A DNA stretch of 64,000 nt from Chitinophaga ginsengisegetis (GTDB lineage Bacteria; Bacteroidota; Bacteroidia; Chitinophagales; Chitinophagaceae). A program made the translations under genes and the position numbers. The stretch is from NCBI RefSeq assembly GCF_900168065.1, contig NZ_FUZZ01000007.1, positions 62,001 through 126,000 of the forward strand, in the 5' to 3' direction. The notes under the pieces were generated by a model. The model did not search any database. It was not told the origin of the DNA and was given only the letters and a program-made list of their open reading frames with translations. Below, piece after piece: positions 1 to 8,153 of the stretch. The stretch's first letter is position 1, and each line of letters opens with the position of its first letter.

Positions 1-27
1 CAGCCTTTCCAGTTCGTCAAAATGCAT
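1..27 (-). CDS. Possible 5' end of a truncated minus-strand gene
   Basis: An ATG on the minus strand at 27-25 opens a frame that runs off the left edge and reads M-H-F-D-E-L-E-R-L. It would be transcribed divergently from the S41 peptidase gene, with about 130 bp between the two starts. Nine codons are too few to name a family. It is listed only because the open frame, the position and the charged helical start fit a normal gene beginning. Confidence 0.25.
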
Positions 28-157
28 ATGCGCTTTATTAGGACATGTAATTTATTAATATTGGTGGACGATGATAAATATTTTCTGGTAGTTTCCTCCC
101 GAATATATATATTTAAAGACCATTTATTATCAGCCAGAAACATTCAAATCCTTTGCC

Positions 158-1555
158 ATGAAAGCAATAGCAGTATTGTTATTACTCCTGTGTAATACAG
201 TTGTAAACGCGCAGGAGTGCGATTGCAGGAAGAAATTTGACAGCGTACAGGTGTATCTGAAAAAGAATTATGTAGGGTTTATCGACAAAGTAACCCCGGT
301 TACGCAGCAGGCTTATACTGCCATGCTCACAAAAATCCGGCTACAAGCCGCCACTATCAAAGGCGCCACTCATTGCCTCCTGCTGGTAAACCGCTACCTG
401 CGCTTCTTTAAAGACCAGCACCTCGCCCTGCACATTGGCTACACGCCCTTAAAAGAAAAAATTGCCCTCACTCCCCAGCAGCTGGACCTGCTGCAAAAAC
501 AACCGGTAAGTGGCGTAGCCGGAATCTACCAGGCCGACTCCCTTTACAAAGTAGCCCTGGTAAAGAACCTGCGGGGGCTGCGTACTTATGCTGCCGTGAT
601 TATGGAATCGGCTTCGCCGGATTGGAAACCCGGCGACGTGTTGTTTGAACTGGCGGCTACCGGACCGGATAAATTTGATATGATCAGCTATGTAACGCAG
701 GAGGTGAATTTTGATACCCTCACCATCGGAAAGCAGCGTGATGGCCTTTCCGCATTGGGGTGGCAGAAGCCCGCTACGGCATCGTTACAGAAAGCCGGCA
801 ACACACCGGCAGAAATACCCGCCTTCGCCGATATGCCCGCGCCCCTCTTTTTCCGGCAGGTAAACGACAGTACCGGCTACCTGCGCATAAGCAGCTTTGA
901 TGCGGCATTCTATCCACTGGCAGATTCCGTACTGAATGCAAACGATGAATACCTGCGCAGAAACCCCAACCTGGTAATTGATGTACGTAACAGCGGCCTG
1001 GGCGCCGATAAACTGATTGAACGCCTGCGGCCTTTACTGTATACCCAACCCGTGAGGATCACCGGGGCCGACTTTTATGCCACACCCGATAATATTGCCG
1101 CATGGAGACATGTCCTGGACGAACAAACCGGAAAACTACCGGAAGAATACGTAGAACAGATCCGGGCTGCGATCGAACAGGGTAGTGGTTTACAGGGCCG
1201 GTTGGTGAGTATGGGACCGGATGAAAACATGATCCTGCCTTCGCCGCTGCCGGCTCCGGCCAAAGTAGCGATACTCATCAACGGTAAATGCAGTAATACC
1301 GCAGAACAGTTTTTACTGGAAGCCGCACAAAGCCAGAAAGTAAAACTCATGGGCACGCCCACAGCAGGAGCGCTGGATTACTCCAATGTAGCCAGGGTAA
1401 AGTTTTCAGCGCCTGATTTCTCAATAGACTATCCCGTTACCCGCTCCCGCAGGGTTGCAGCAGGACAAGGCATTGATAACAAGGGCATTCAGCCTGCAGT
1501 GAAAGTAAATTTCCATTCGGCCGGCTGGCTGGAAGAAGTAGTGAAGCAATTTTAA
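158..1555 (+). CDS. Secreted S41-family (C-terminal processing/tricorn-like) serine peptidase
   Basis: Residues 1-19 are a clear signal peptide (hydrophobic leucine run, cut after N-A-Q), so the protein is exported. The N-terminal 200 residues are cysteine-containing and of no family I recognise. From about residue 230 the protein follows the S41 fold, including the segment V-A-I-L-I-N-G-K-C-S-N-T-A-E-Q-F with probable nucleophile Ser379, followed by G-T-P-T-A-G-A-L, the usual glycine turn after the active site. Length (465 aa) suits the family. S41 peptidases cut exported proteins or peptides in the periplasm; the substrate here cannot be told. No PDZ domain is evident. The gene stands alone: a divergent gene may lie upstream and a terminator follows at 1668. 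Confidence 0.8.
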   Translation: MKAIAVLLLLLCNTVVNAQECDCRKKFDSVQVYLKKNYVGFIDKVTPVTQQAYTAMLTKIRLQAATIKGATHCLLLVNRYLRFFKDQHLALHIGYTPLKEKIALTPQQLDLLQKQPVSGVAGIYQADSLYKVALVKNLRGLRTYAAVIMESASPDWKPGDVLFELAATGPDKFDMISYVTQEVNFDTLTIGKQRDGLSALGWQKPATASLQKAGNTPAEIPAFADMPAPLFFRQVNDSTGYLRISSFDAAFYPLADSVLNANDEYLRRNPNLVIDVRNSGLGADKLIERLRPLLYTQPVRITGADFYATPDNIAAWRHVLDEQTGKLPEEYVEQIRAAIEQGSGLQGRLVSMGPDENMILPSPLPAPAKVAILINGKCSNTAEQFLLEAAQSQKVKLMGTPTAGALDYSNVARVKFSAPDFSIDYPVTRSRRVAAGQGIDNKGIQPAVKVNFHSAGWLEEVVKQF

Positions 1556-1667
1556 TGCGGGAGTCGTTAAGATCCGGTTAACACTTGAACATCATTTAAA
1601 ACCCATCTTTGAGATACAAAGCATATGCTCACGCATATATAGGGTTTAAAAATAGTAACAATGGTAG

Positions 1668-1702
1668 AAAAACTGCCTCACAATTCTTTGTGAGGCTTCT
1701 TT
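1668..1702. terminator. Bidirectional rho-independent terminator
   Basis: A hairpin with arms GCCTCACAA and TTTGTGAGGC is flanked by an A-rich stretch on the left and TTCTTTATT on the right. On the minus strand it is followed by TTTTT. It lies between the convergent S41 peptidase and response-regulator genes and can serve both. Confidence 0.8.
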
Positions 1703-1703
1703 A

Positions 1704-2126
1704 TTAAAACAACTTTTGTTGTAAAAGATCTACCAGTATATGCGTAAGCTCATGAAGACTGTTGGGCTTTGTCAGGAAATAAGAGGCTCCCAGCTCCCGG
1801 GTTTCTTTCTTATCAGATTCATGTGAAGAAGTGGTATAGATGACTATAGGTATATGTTTTAAATGATCCTGCTGCTGTATTTCTGCAAGAAACTGTTTCC
1901 CGTCTATTCTCGGCATATTCAGGTCAAGGAAGATGAGGTCGGGCACCAGGTTGTTGTTTAGCTTAAATAGTGCATCTTCTCCGTTTATAGCTTCATGGTA
2001 AATAATATCCGGTGCCAGCTCTTTTAATACTTCACCAAATATCATTCTGTCATCTATATCATCGTCAATTAAAAGTACTGAGGTATATTTACAACTATCG
2101 GGCATATCGTTTTGGAATAGAGACAA
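1704..2126 (-). CDS. Single-domain response regulator (Rcp1-like receiver)
   Basis: The whole 140-residue protein is one receiver domain: acidic patch D-D-D at 21-23, phosphoacceptor Asp68 in F-L-D-L-N-M-P, the Y-T-T-S-S switch region and Lys in L-T-K-P. There is no output domain, so it should act by protein-protein contact, as Rcp1-type receivers do with phytochrome-like kinases. It is divergent from the large hybrid kinase at 2262, with 135 bp between the start codons, which makes that kinase a natural partner by inference. A later start at Met8 is possible. It ends just upstream of a bidirectional terminator. Confidence 0.88.
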   Translation of the reverse strand: MSLFQNDMPDSCKYTSVLLIDDDIDDRMIFGEVLKELAPDIIYHEAINGEDALFKLNNNLVPDLIFLDLNMPRIDGKQFLAEIQQQDHLKHIPIVIYTTSSHESDKKETRELGASYFLTKPNSLHELTHILVDLLQQKLF

Positions 2127-2170
2127 ATCTAAGATTTTGTTGTTATTTTATTATCACATAATTCGTTTTA

Positions 2171-2235
2171 GGGATACTGTTTGAAGTAAAATTTGCTCAA
2201 ACTCTTTGTAAGCATAGATTGCAGGACAGTATCCC
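2171..2235 (+). promoter_or_regulatory. Inverted repeat bracketing a candidate promoter of the hybrid kinase
   Basis: GGGATACTGT (2171-2180) and its exact complement ACAGTATCCC (2226-2235) are 45 bp apart. Between them lies a TTTG (2193-2196) and, 19 bp on, TAGATTG, a weak match to the Bacteroidota -7 box. The repeat could be a split operator or could form an RNA stem at the 5' end of the message. The repeat is plain in the sequence; its role is inference. Confidence 0.4.
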
Positions 2236-2261
2236 CATAAAAGTTAAACAAGCTCAGGCAA

Positions 2262-5200
2262 ATGAAGAAATACTTTATGCAGCTCCCGCTTCCCAGGAAG
2301 CTGATGTTAGTTGCTGTAATACCATTGGCATGCCTTGTATATTTTGGTATAGCTGTATTCAATAAACAGAGTGAAGATATCAGTACCATCGATAACCTGG
2401 TGCAGAAAATTACCACTGCCACCACTATCATGAGAGTAGCCGATGAAATCCATATGGAGCGCAGGAATAGCGTAAACTATGTGATGCTGACCGGAAGCCT
2501 GAACGACCTGCTTATGCAACGCGCTAAAACCGATCTCGCCATCGATGGTGTAAAAGGCAGACTGCTGGCCAATGACAGCCATTTCTTCCAATACTCACTG
2601 CTAAATACACTTCCCAAAAAAAGAAAGGACATCGATAACAAAAGCATGCCGCAACGGGAAGTGCTCGATTATTATTCCAACCTTATTTTCCGTCTGAACG
2701 ACCTGGCCAATACCAATACCCCGGATATCCCGGTATTAAAAGCTGTTCAGCAGGATATGAATGCACAATACCTGCTGGCACAGATGGCAGCCTACCAGGG
2801 AATGATCCGCATGGATATTTATTATTTCATGCTGAAAAAAGAAGTGTGGCCGGAAGATTTTGCCCGCATAGAAAACAATGCCGACATGTATGCCGCCCTG
2901 CGTGCAGAGCTGGTAGACAAAGCCTCTCCCGCCGTTTCAAAGGATTATCTTAAAATGGAATCCTCCAATGAAATGACCATCACAAATGATTTCATTAAAA
3001 GCACTATCACCTCCCGTAAAATTGATACCCTGTTCAACGCAGACTCCTGGTGGGATAACTCTTCTTTAGCAGTAGATCAGCTGAAACAATTGCAGCGCTC
3101 CGTGATGGATAAAGTAGGCCGGGACGCAAAAATTATCTCCAAAAAAGAAAATGATCTGAAAACCCGCTACCTGCTGATATTGGTAGGTATCATCGTATTG
3201 GTGGTAGTATTTATTTCTTATACTATTAAGGGCATCACCGATAGCCTGGAACTGTTGCGGGCTGCGGCAGTGAATATTGCAAAAGGGGTACCAGGATCAG
3301 CGCCGGAGGTACACGCCAAAGATGCTATTGGCAGCCTGGCACGTTCTTTCGCCGTTATCGACGAAACCAGCCAGGAACTGGCCACTGCAGCCGATAGTAT
3401 CGGTAAGGGCAATTTTAATATTGATGTGAAGCCCCGCAGCGAAGGCGATGTACTTGGCCACGCAATAGTGCAGATGGCCGCAGATCTGAAAACATTCCGG
3501 TATCATGCCGACCAGAAAATATGGATCCAGACAGGGCTTAACCGCATCAGCGAAACGCTGCTCGGTGAAAAGGATATGGATTCGCTCAGTAAAGACGCAT
3601 TAACAGATATGGTACAATACACCGGCGCACAAACAGGCGTATTGTACATCCGGTATTCCGGTGAACTGCGCTTAGCCGCTGAATTTGCACTATCGCCGGC
3701 CCATCCGGCGCCACCCGTAATTGAAGTAGGCAAAACCCTGCTCGGCCAAAGCGTACTACAAAAGGAGCCGCTATACATCCGGGAAGCACCAGACGATTTC
3801 CTGCATATCGCCGGTGCTGCGGCTTCCGCGCAACCCGGCCATGTACTCATCATTCCGCTCATTCATGCAGGCATCACGGAAGGCGTGATAGAAATAGGCT
3901 CCCTGTTCCCTTTTAAAGATAATGTGATCGACTTTGCGAAACAGGCCGCCGTTAATATCGCCATCGCCCTGCAAAGCACCCGGAGCCGTGCCCGCCTGCA
4001 GGAACTGCTGGAAGAAACCCAGGCCCAGGCAGAAGAGCTGCAAACACAACACAGTGAACTGGAAAGCCTGAACGTAGAACTGGAAGCCCAGACACAAAAA
4101 CTCCAGGTATCAGAAGAAGAACTGAAAGTGCAACAGGAAGAACTGATGCAGTCGAATGTAGAACTGGAAGAAAGAAGCCGTCTCCTTGAAGAGAAAAATC
4201 AGATCATCGTGGAACGGAACCTGGATATACATAAAAAAGCAGAAGAGCTGGCCCTCAGCACCCGCTACAAATCAGAGTTCCTGGCCAATATGTCGCATGA
4301 ACTGCGTACGCCGCTGAATTCGATTTTATTGTTATCAAGACTCCTTTCTGAAAATCACGATGCCAATCTCAATGGCGACCAGGTCGAATATGCACAGGTG
4401 ATCAATAGCTCCGGTAAAGGGCTGCTGACGCTGATAGATGAAATACTTGACCTCTCAAAAATAGAATCCGGCAAAATGGAACTGGAATTTAACCAGGTGT
4501 CCATAGCCGATATCTGCTCCAATATGCAGGCATTGTTTGAACCGATTGCCAAAGAAAAAGGACTGCAGCTGCAAATACATCAGGACGCTGCTGTGCCCGC
4601 CAGCATTGAAACAGACCAGCTGCGACTGGAACAGATCCTCAAAAACCTGTTATCCAACGCACTGAAATTTACTGCGAGGGGATTTGTCCGGATGGAAGTA
4701 CTGGAAGGAGAAGCGCCGCAAACAATCCGCTTTGCAGTAAAGGATACCGGCATTGGTATCCCGGCGGAAAAACAACAGGTGATCTTTGAAGCGTTTCAGC
4801 AGGCAGATGGATCTACGCGGCGGAAATACGGTGGTACCGGCCTGGGACTGTCTATCAGCCGGGAACTGGCGAAACTGCTCGGCGGACAAATTACCGTGAA
4901 CAGCAACAACAATGAGGGCAGTGAATTCATCATTACCATCCCGGTGGTCCGCAAAACAGAAACATCCGTAAATAAACCTTTCGTACTGCCGTCACCGGTA
5001 GTAGAAGAAACCAACGGCGGGCAAAAGAAAAGATTCCTTTCACTTACCGTTCCGGAAGATGTTTATGATGACCGCGGCCTTATTGAAACCGGCGAATCTG
5101 TAATACTCATCGTGGAAGATGATACGCATTTTGCAAAGGCGTTGCTCGACTTCACACATACAAGAGGATACAAAGGAATTGTATCCGTGCGAGGCGATGA

Positions 5201-6272
5201 AGCTGCAGAGCTGGCGCGTATCTACAAGCCGGTCGGTATCCTGCTGGATATCCAGCTGCCTATAAAAGATGGCTGGCAGGTAATGGAAGAACTGAAAAGT
5301 GATCCGGCCACCAGACCGATACCCGTGCATATCATGTCTTCCATGGAAGCAAAAAAAGAAAGCCTCCTGAAAGGCGCAGTTGACTTTATCAGCAAGCCGG
5401 TAGATCCGGAGAGCATGCAGCTGATCTTTGAAAAAATGGAATTTGTATTGCAGCGTTCCACCAAAAAAGTATTGATCCTGGAAGAAAATGCGAAACACGC
5501 CAAAGCATTGGCTTATTTCCTCAGTAACTACCAGGTGAGTTCCGAAATCAGCAATAACGTGGAAGAAGGTGTATCCCTGCTGCAACAACATGACGTGGAC
5601 TGTGTGATCCTCGATATGGGAATTCCTGATCAGCAGGCTTATGAAGCGCTGGAAATGGTGAAGGAAATAAAGGGACTGGAAAATCTCCCGATTATCATTT
5701 TCACTGGTAAAAGTTTATCAAAGGCAGAAGAACAGCGAATCCGTCAGTATGCTGATTCTATCGTGATAAAAACGGCGCATTCCTATCAGCGTATGCTGGA
5801 TGAAGTATCCCTGTTCCTGCACCTGGTATCTGAAAATGCGCCGGCAGCACAGGGTGGAAATGGGAAGATGGGCGTATTGAATGAAGTGTTGAAAGATAAA
5901 ACCGTGTTGGTGGCAGATGATGATGTGCGCAATATCTTCTCTTTAACAAAAGCACTGGAGAAACACCAGATGAAGGTACTGTCTGCCATTGATGGTAAAG
6001 AGGCGCTGCAGCAGCTGAAGGAACATCCGGTAGACATTGTGCTGATGGATATGATGATGCCCGAAATGGACGGTTACGATGCTATTGCTGCTATCCGGAA
6101 ACAACCGGGGCTGAAAGGATTGCCGGTGATTGCAGTTACTGCAAAAGCCATGATGGGCGACCGGGAGAAATGTCTGCAGGCGGGCGCTTCGGATTACATT
6201 TCCAAACCAGTGGATGTAGATCAATTGTTATCATTACTACGGGTATGGTTATACGATAAAGCCATGAAATAG
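2262..6272 (+). CDS. Hybrid sensor histidine kinase: NIT-HAMP-GAF-HisKA-HATPase-REC-REC-REC
   Basis: This 1336-residue membrane sensor begins with a transmembrane helix (about 12-32). A periplasmic helical region resembling the nitrate/nitrite-sensing NIT domain follows (E-x-H-M-E-R-R-N-S near 65-73), then a second helix (303-322). Next come HAMP-like segments (about 325-420), a GAF domain (about 430-575) and a long Gln/Glu-rich coiled coil (577-660). The HisKA site is H679 in M-S-H-E-L-R-T-P, and the ATPase shows N-L-L-S-N-A, D-T-G-I-G and G-T-G-L-G-L. Three receivers follow with acceptor Asp996, Asp1118 and Asp1263. The second is atypical: its acidic pair reads E-E-N and its acceptor context is L-D-M-G-I-P-D. 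It is followed by receiver, CheR, CheB and receiver-kinase genes on the same strand, so a multi-step phosphorelay is likely. The ligand is unknown; NIT is a resemblance by eye. Confidence 0.9.
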   Translation: MKKYFMQLPLPRKLMLVAVIPLACLVYFGIAVFNKQSEDISTIDNLVQKITTATTIMRVADEIHMERRNSVNYVMLTGSLNDLLMQRAKTDLAIDGVKGRLLANDSHFFQYSLLNTLPKKRKDIDNKSMPQREVLDYYSNLIFRLNDLANTNTPDIPVLKAVQQDMNAQYLLAQMAAYQGMIRMDIYYFMLKKEVWPEDFARIENNADMYAALRAELVDKASPAVSKDYLKMESSNEMTITNDFIKSTITSRKIDTLFNADSWWDNSSLAVDQLKQLQRSVMDKVGRDAKIISKKENDLKTRYLLILVGIIVLVVVFISYTIKGITDSLELLRAAAVNIAKGVPGSAPEVHAKDAIGSLARSFAVIDETSQELATAADSIGKGNFNIDVKPRSEGDVLGHAIVQMAADLKTFRYHADQKIWIQTGLNRISETLLGEKDMDSLSKDALTDMVQYTGAQTGVLYIRYSGELRLAAEFALSPAHPAPPVIEVGKTLLGQSVLQKEPLYIREAPDDFLHIAGAAASAQPGHVLIIPLIHAGITEGVIEIGSLFPFKDNVIDFAKQAAVNIAIALQSTRSRARLQELLEETQAQAEELQTQHSELESLNVELEAQTQKLQVSEEELKVQQEELMQSNVELEERSRLLEEKNQIIVERNLDIHKKAEELALSTRYKSEFLANMSHELRTPLNSILLLSRLLSENHDANLNGDQVEYAQVINSSGKGLLTLIDEILDLSKIESGKMELEFNQVSIADICSNMQALFEPIAKEKGLQLQIHQDAAVPASIETDQLRLEQILKNLLSNALKFTARGFVRMEVLEGEAPQTIRFAVKDTGIGIPAEKQQVIFEAFQQADGSTRRKYGGTGLGLSISRELAKLLGGQITVNSNNNEGSEFIITIPVVRKTETSVNKPFVLPSPVVEETNGGQKKRFLSLTVPEDVYDDRGLIETGESVILIVEDDTHFAKALLDFTHTRGYKGIVSVRGDEAAELARIYKPVGILLDIQLPIKDGWQVMEELKSDPATRPIPVHIMSSMEAKKESLLKGAVDFISKPVDPESMQLIFEKMEFVLQRSTKKVLILEENAKHAKALAYFLSNYQVSSEISNNVEEGVSLLQQHDVDCVILDMGIPDQQAYEALEMVKEIKGLENLPIIIFTGKSLSKAEEQRIRQYADSIVIKTAHSYQRMLDEVSLFLHLVSENAPAAQGGNGKMGVLNEVLKDKTVLVADDDVRNIFSLTKALEKHQMKVLSAIDGKEALQQLKEHPVDIVLMDMMMPEMDGYDAIAAIRKQPGLKGLPVIAVTAKAMMGDREKCLQAGASDYISKPVDVDQLLSLLRVWLYDKAMK

Positions 6273-6277
6273 TTTGT

Positions 6278-6652
6278 ATGGAACAGAAACAGGTATTAAT
6301 TGTAGATGATGACGCACGCAACATCTTTGCGTTAAAGGCAGTATTGCGATCCAGGAATATTCCATGCGTATCTGTGAGCACCGGTGCGGAGGCATTGCAG
6401 GTGTTATCAACAGAGCATGCAATAGGAGCTGTATTGATGGATATCATGATGCCCGATATGGATGGCTATGAAACTATTTCTGCTGTCCGTGCCATGCCCT
6501 GGAATAGCCGGCTGCCGCTGATTGCAGTAACAGCAAAAGCAATGGTAGGCGATCGTGAAAAATGCCTGGAAGCAGGCGCCGATAACTATATTTCCAAACC
6601 GATTGATGTAGATGAGTTACTGTTGCAGCTACAACAATATTTATCTGAATAA
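6278..6652 (+). CDS. Single-domain response regulator (CheY-like receiver)
   Basis: A 124-residue stand-alone receiver with D-D-D at 10-12, acceptor Asp55 in L-M-D-I-M-M-P-D-M-D-G and Lys in I-S-K-P. It closely resembles the third receiver of the kinase 5 bp upstream (shared D-D-D-A/V-R-N-I-F and T-A-K-A-M-x-G-D-R-E-K-C-L), so it probably arose by duplication of that domain. The tight spacing on both sides (5 bp before, 2 bp after) puts it in one operon with the hybrid kinase and cheR. It may carry phosphate from the hybrid kinase to another partner. Confidence 0.9.
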   Translation: MEQKQVLIVDDDARNIFALKAVLRSRNIPCVSVSTGAEALQVLSTEHAIGAVLMDIMMPDMDGYETISAVRAMPWNSRLPLIAVTAKAMVGDREKCLEAGADNYISKPIDVDELLLQLQQYLSE

Positions 6653-6654
6653 AC

Positions 6655-7482
6655 GTGAGCAGGAACCTGATAAGCGAACAGGAAGTATCCCTGTTGCTGA
6701 ATGATATACTGGAAAGATATGGGTATGATTTTACAGAGTATGCCCCCGCTTCTATTAACCGGCGGGTAAATCATCTGTACCAGGTAGACCGCTTTCCCAG
6801 TTTTGCCGAATACCGGTACCGTATTATTTCGGATCCGGCATACGCATTACGTTTTGTGGAAGAAATAACGGTAAATGTAACAGAGATGTTCAGGGACCCT
6901 TCTTTCTACCAGGCATTGCGTACCCAGGTGTTGCCGGTGCTGGCCACCTATCCGTTTATCCGGGTATGGCATGCCGGCTGTTCCACCGGTGAGGAAGTAT
7001 ATTCATTTGCCATCCTGCTCAAAGAAGCAAAACTGCTGCACAAAGCAGTGATCTATGCTACCGATATCAATGCGGGCGTACTGGAAAAGGGCCGCAAAGG
7101 AATGTTCCGGCTTTCGCAAATGCAGCAATACTCCCGCAACTATATGGAGTCCGGTGGCCGCGAAGATTTCTCCTCGTATTATACAGCCAATTATGAATAT
7201 GCCAAGTTCCGGGAAGACCTCGGGGAGAAGATCATTTTTTCACCGCATAACCTGGTAACAGATGGCTCATTTAATGAATTCCAGTTAATCATCTGCCGCA
7301 ATGTATTGATCTACTTTAGTAAAAAATTACAGGACAGGGTATTAACACTATTCAGTGATAGTTTGGAACAGCTGGGCTTCCTGGCGCTGGGAAGTAAGGA
7401 AACACTTAACTTCACCAGCGTAACCGGCAAATTCAAACAACTGGAAAACCGGGAGAAGATCTGGCGAAAGGTGCAGCTGTAA
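6655..7482 (+). CDS. cheR: CheR-type protein-glutamate O-methyltransferase
   Basis: CheR enzymes move a methyl group from S-adenosylmethionine to glutamates, classically on chemoreceptors. Here the N-terminal CheR helical domain (1-70) precedes the motif T-V-N-V-T-E-M-F-R-D (72-81), the SAM-binding loop A-G-C-S-T-G-E-E (107-114) and I-I-C-R-N-V-L-I-Y-F near 220. Length (275 aa) is standard. The start is GTG, 2 bp after the stop of the receiver gene; no ATG fits better. The cluster has no methyl-accepting receptor, CheA or CheW, so the methylated target is unknown; the neighbouring hybrid kinase is one candidate (inference). Confidence 0.92.
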   Translation: MSRNLISEQEVSLLLNDILERYGYDFTEYAPASINRRVNHLYQVDRFPSFAEYRYRIISDPAYALRFVEEITVNVTEMFRDPSFYQALRTQVLPVLATYPFIRVWHAGCSTGEEVYSFAILLKEAKLLHKAVIYATDINAGVLEKGRKGMFRLSQMQQYSRNYMESGGREDFSSYYTANYEYAKFREDLGEKIIFSPHNLVTDGSFNEFQLIICRNVLIYFSKKLQDRVLTLFSDSLEQLGFLALGSKETLNFTSVTGKFKQLENREKIWRKVQL

Positions 7483-7501
7483 TAACAAAACAAGAGGCTA
7501 T

Positions 7502-8074
7502 ATGACCACAGCACCATACTTAATTGTAATAGGCGGTTCCGCCGGGGGATTGCACCCTATCCTGACTTTATTGCCGGGACTTGTTGCATCGCTTCCTGCA
7601 GCCATTTTAATTGTTTTGCACCGCCAAAGCCATTATGAATCTGTACTAACAGACCTGCTGTCGGCTAAATCCGCTTTGCCGGTTAAAGAGGCTTCAGAAA
7701 AAGAACCATTGTTACCGGCTACTATTTACATTGCGCCGGCCGACTACCATTTACTGATAGAAACAGATCATACCTTTTCCCTGGATGATTCGGAGAAGGT
7801 GAATTTCAGCCGGCCGAGTATTGACGTTACCTTTACATCCGCAGCGCTGGCCTATGGCAGCAGGATGACCGCCTTACTGCTTTCTGGCGCCAACACCGAT
7901 GGTACCGAAGGATTGATAGATGTACACGATGCCGGCGGCACCACCGCCGTGCAGGACCCGGCCACTGCGGATTCGGATTATATGCCAAGACAAGCCATCC
8001 TGCACGCTCCCGTTGATATTATCCTGCAGCCATCCGAAATGGCTGCCTTCATAAACCGAATGGCAGAGGTATGA
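7502..8074 (+). CDS. cheB: CheB-type methylesterase domain protein without receiver
   Basis: The 190 residues cover only the C-terminal catalytic domain of CheB. The expected triad is visible: Ser13 in G-G-S-A-G-G, His40 in V-L-H-R-Q and Asp133 in S-G-A-N-T-D-G. The usual N-terminal receiver is absent, so phosphorylation cannot control it directly; control may come from the separate receivers next door (inference). CheB removes methyl groups from, or deamidates, glutamate sites made by CheR. It lies 19 bp after cheR in the same operon. Confidence 0.92.
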   Translation: MTTAPYLIVIGGSAGGLHPILTLLPGLVASLPAAILIVLHRQSHYESVLTDLLSAKSALPVKEASEKEPLLPATIYIAPADYHLLIETDHTFSLDDSEKVNFSRPSIDVTFTSAALAYGSRMTALLLSGANTDGTEGLIDVHDAGGTTAVQDPATADSDYMPRQAILHAPVDIILQPSEMAAFINRMAEV

Positions 8075-8153
8075 TTATTGAGCTGTCAATGTTTAAAAGA
8101 ATACATTGGGCCGTTTTCCACCCGTCGCCCTCTTGTTATAACGAGTATGTTAT

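Noticed and set aside
6655..8074. A chemotaxis operon
   Set aside because: CheR and CheB are present, but there is no chemoreceptor, CheA or CheW, and the neighbours are hybrid kinases.
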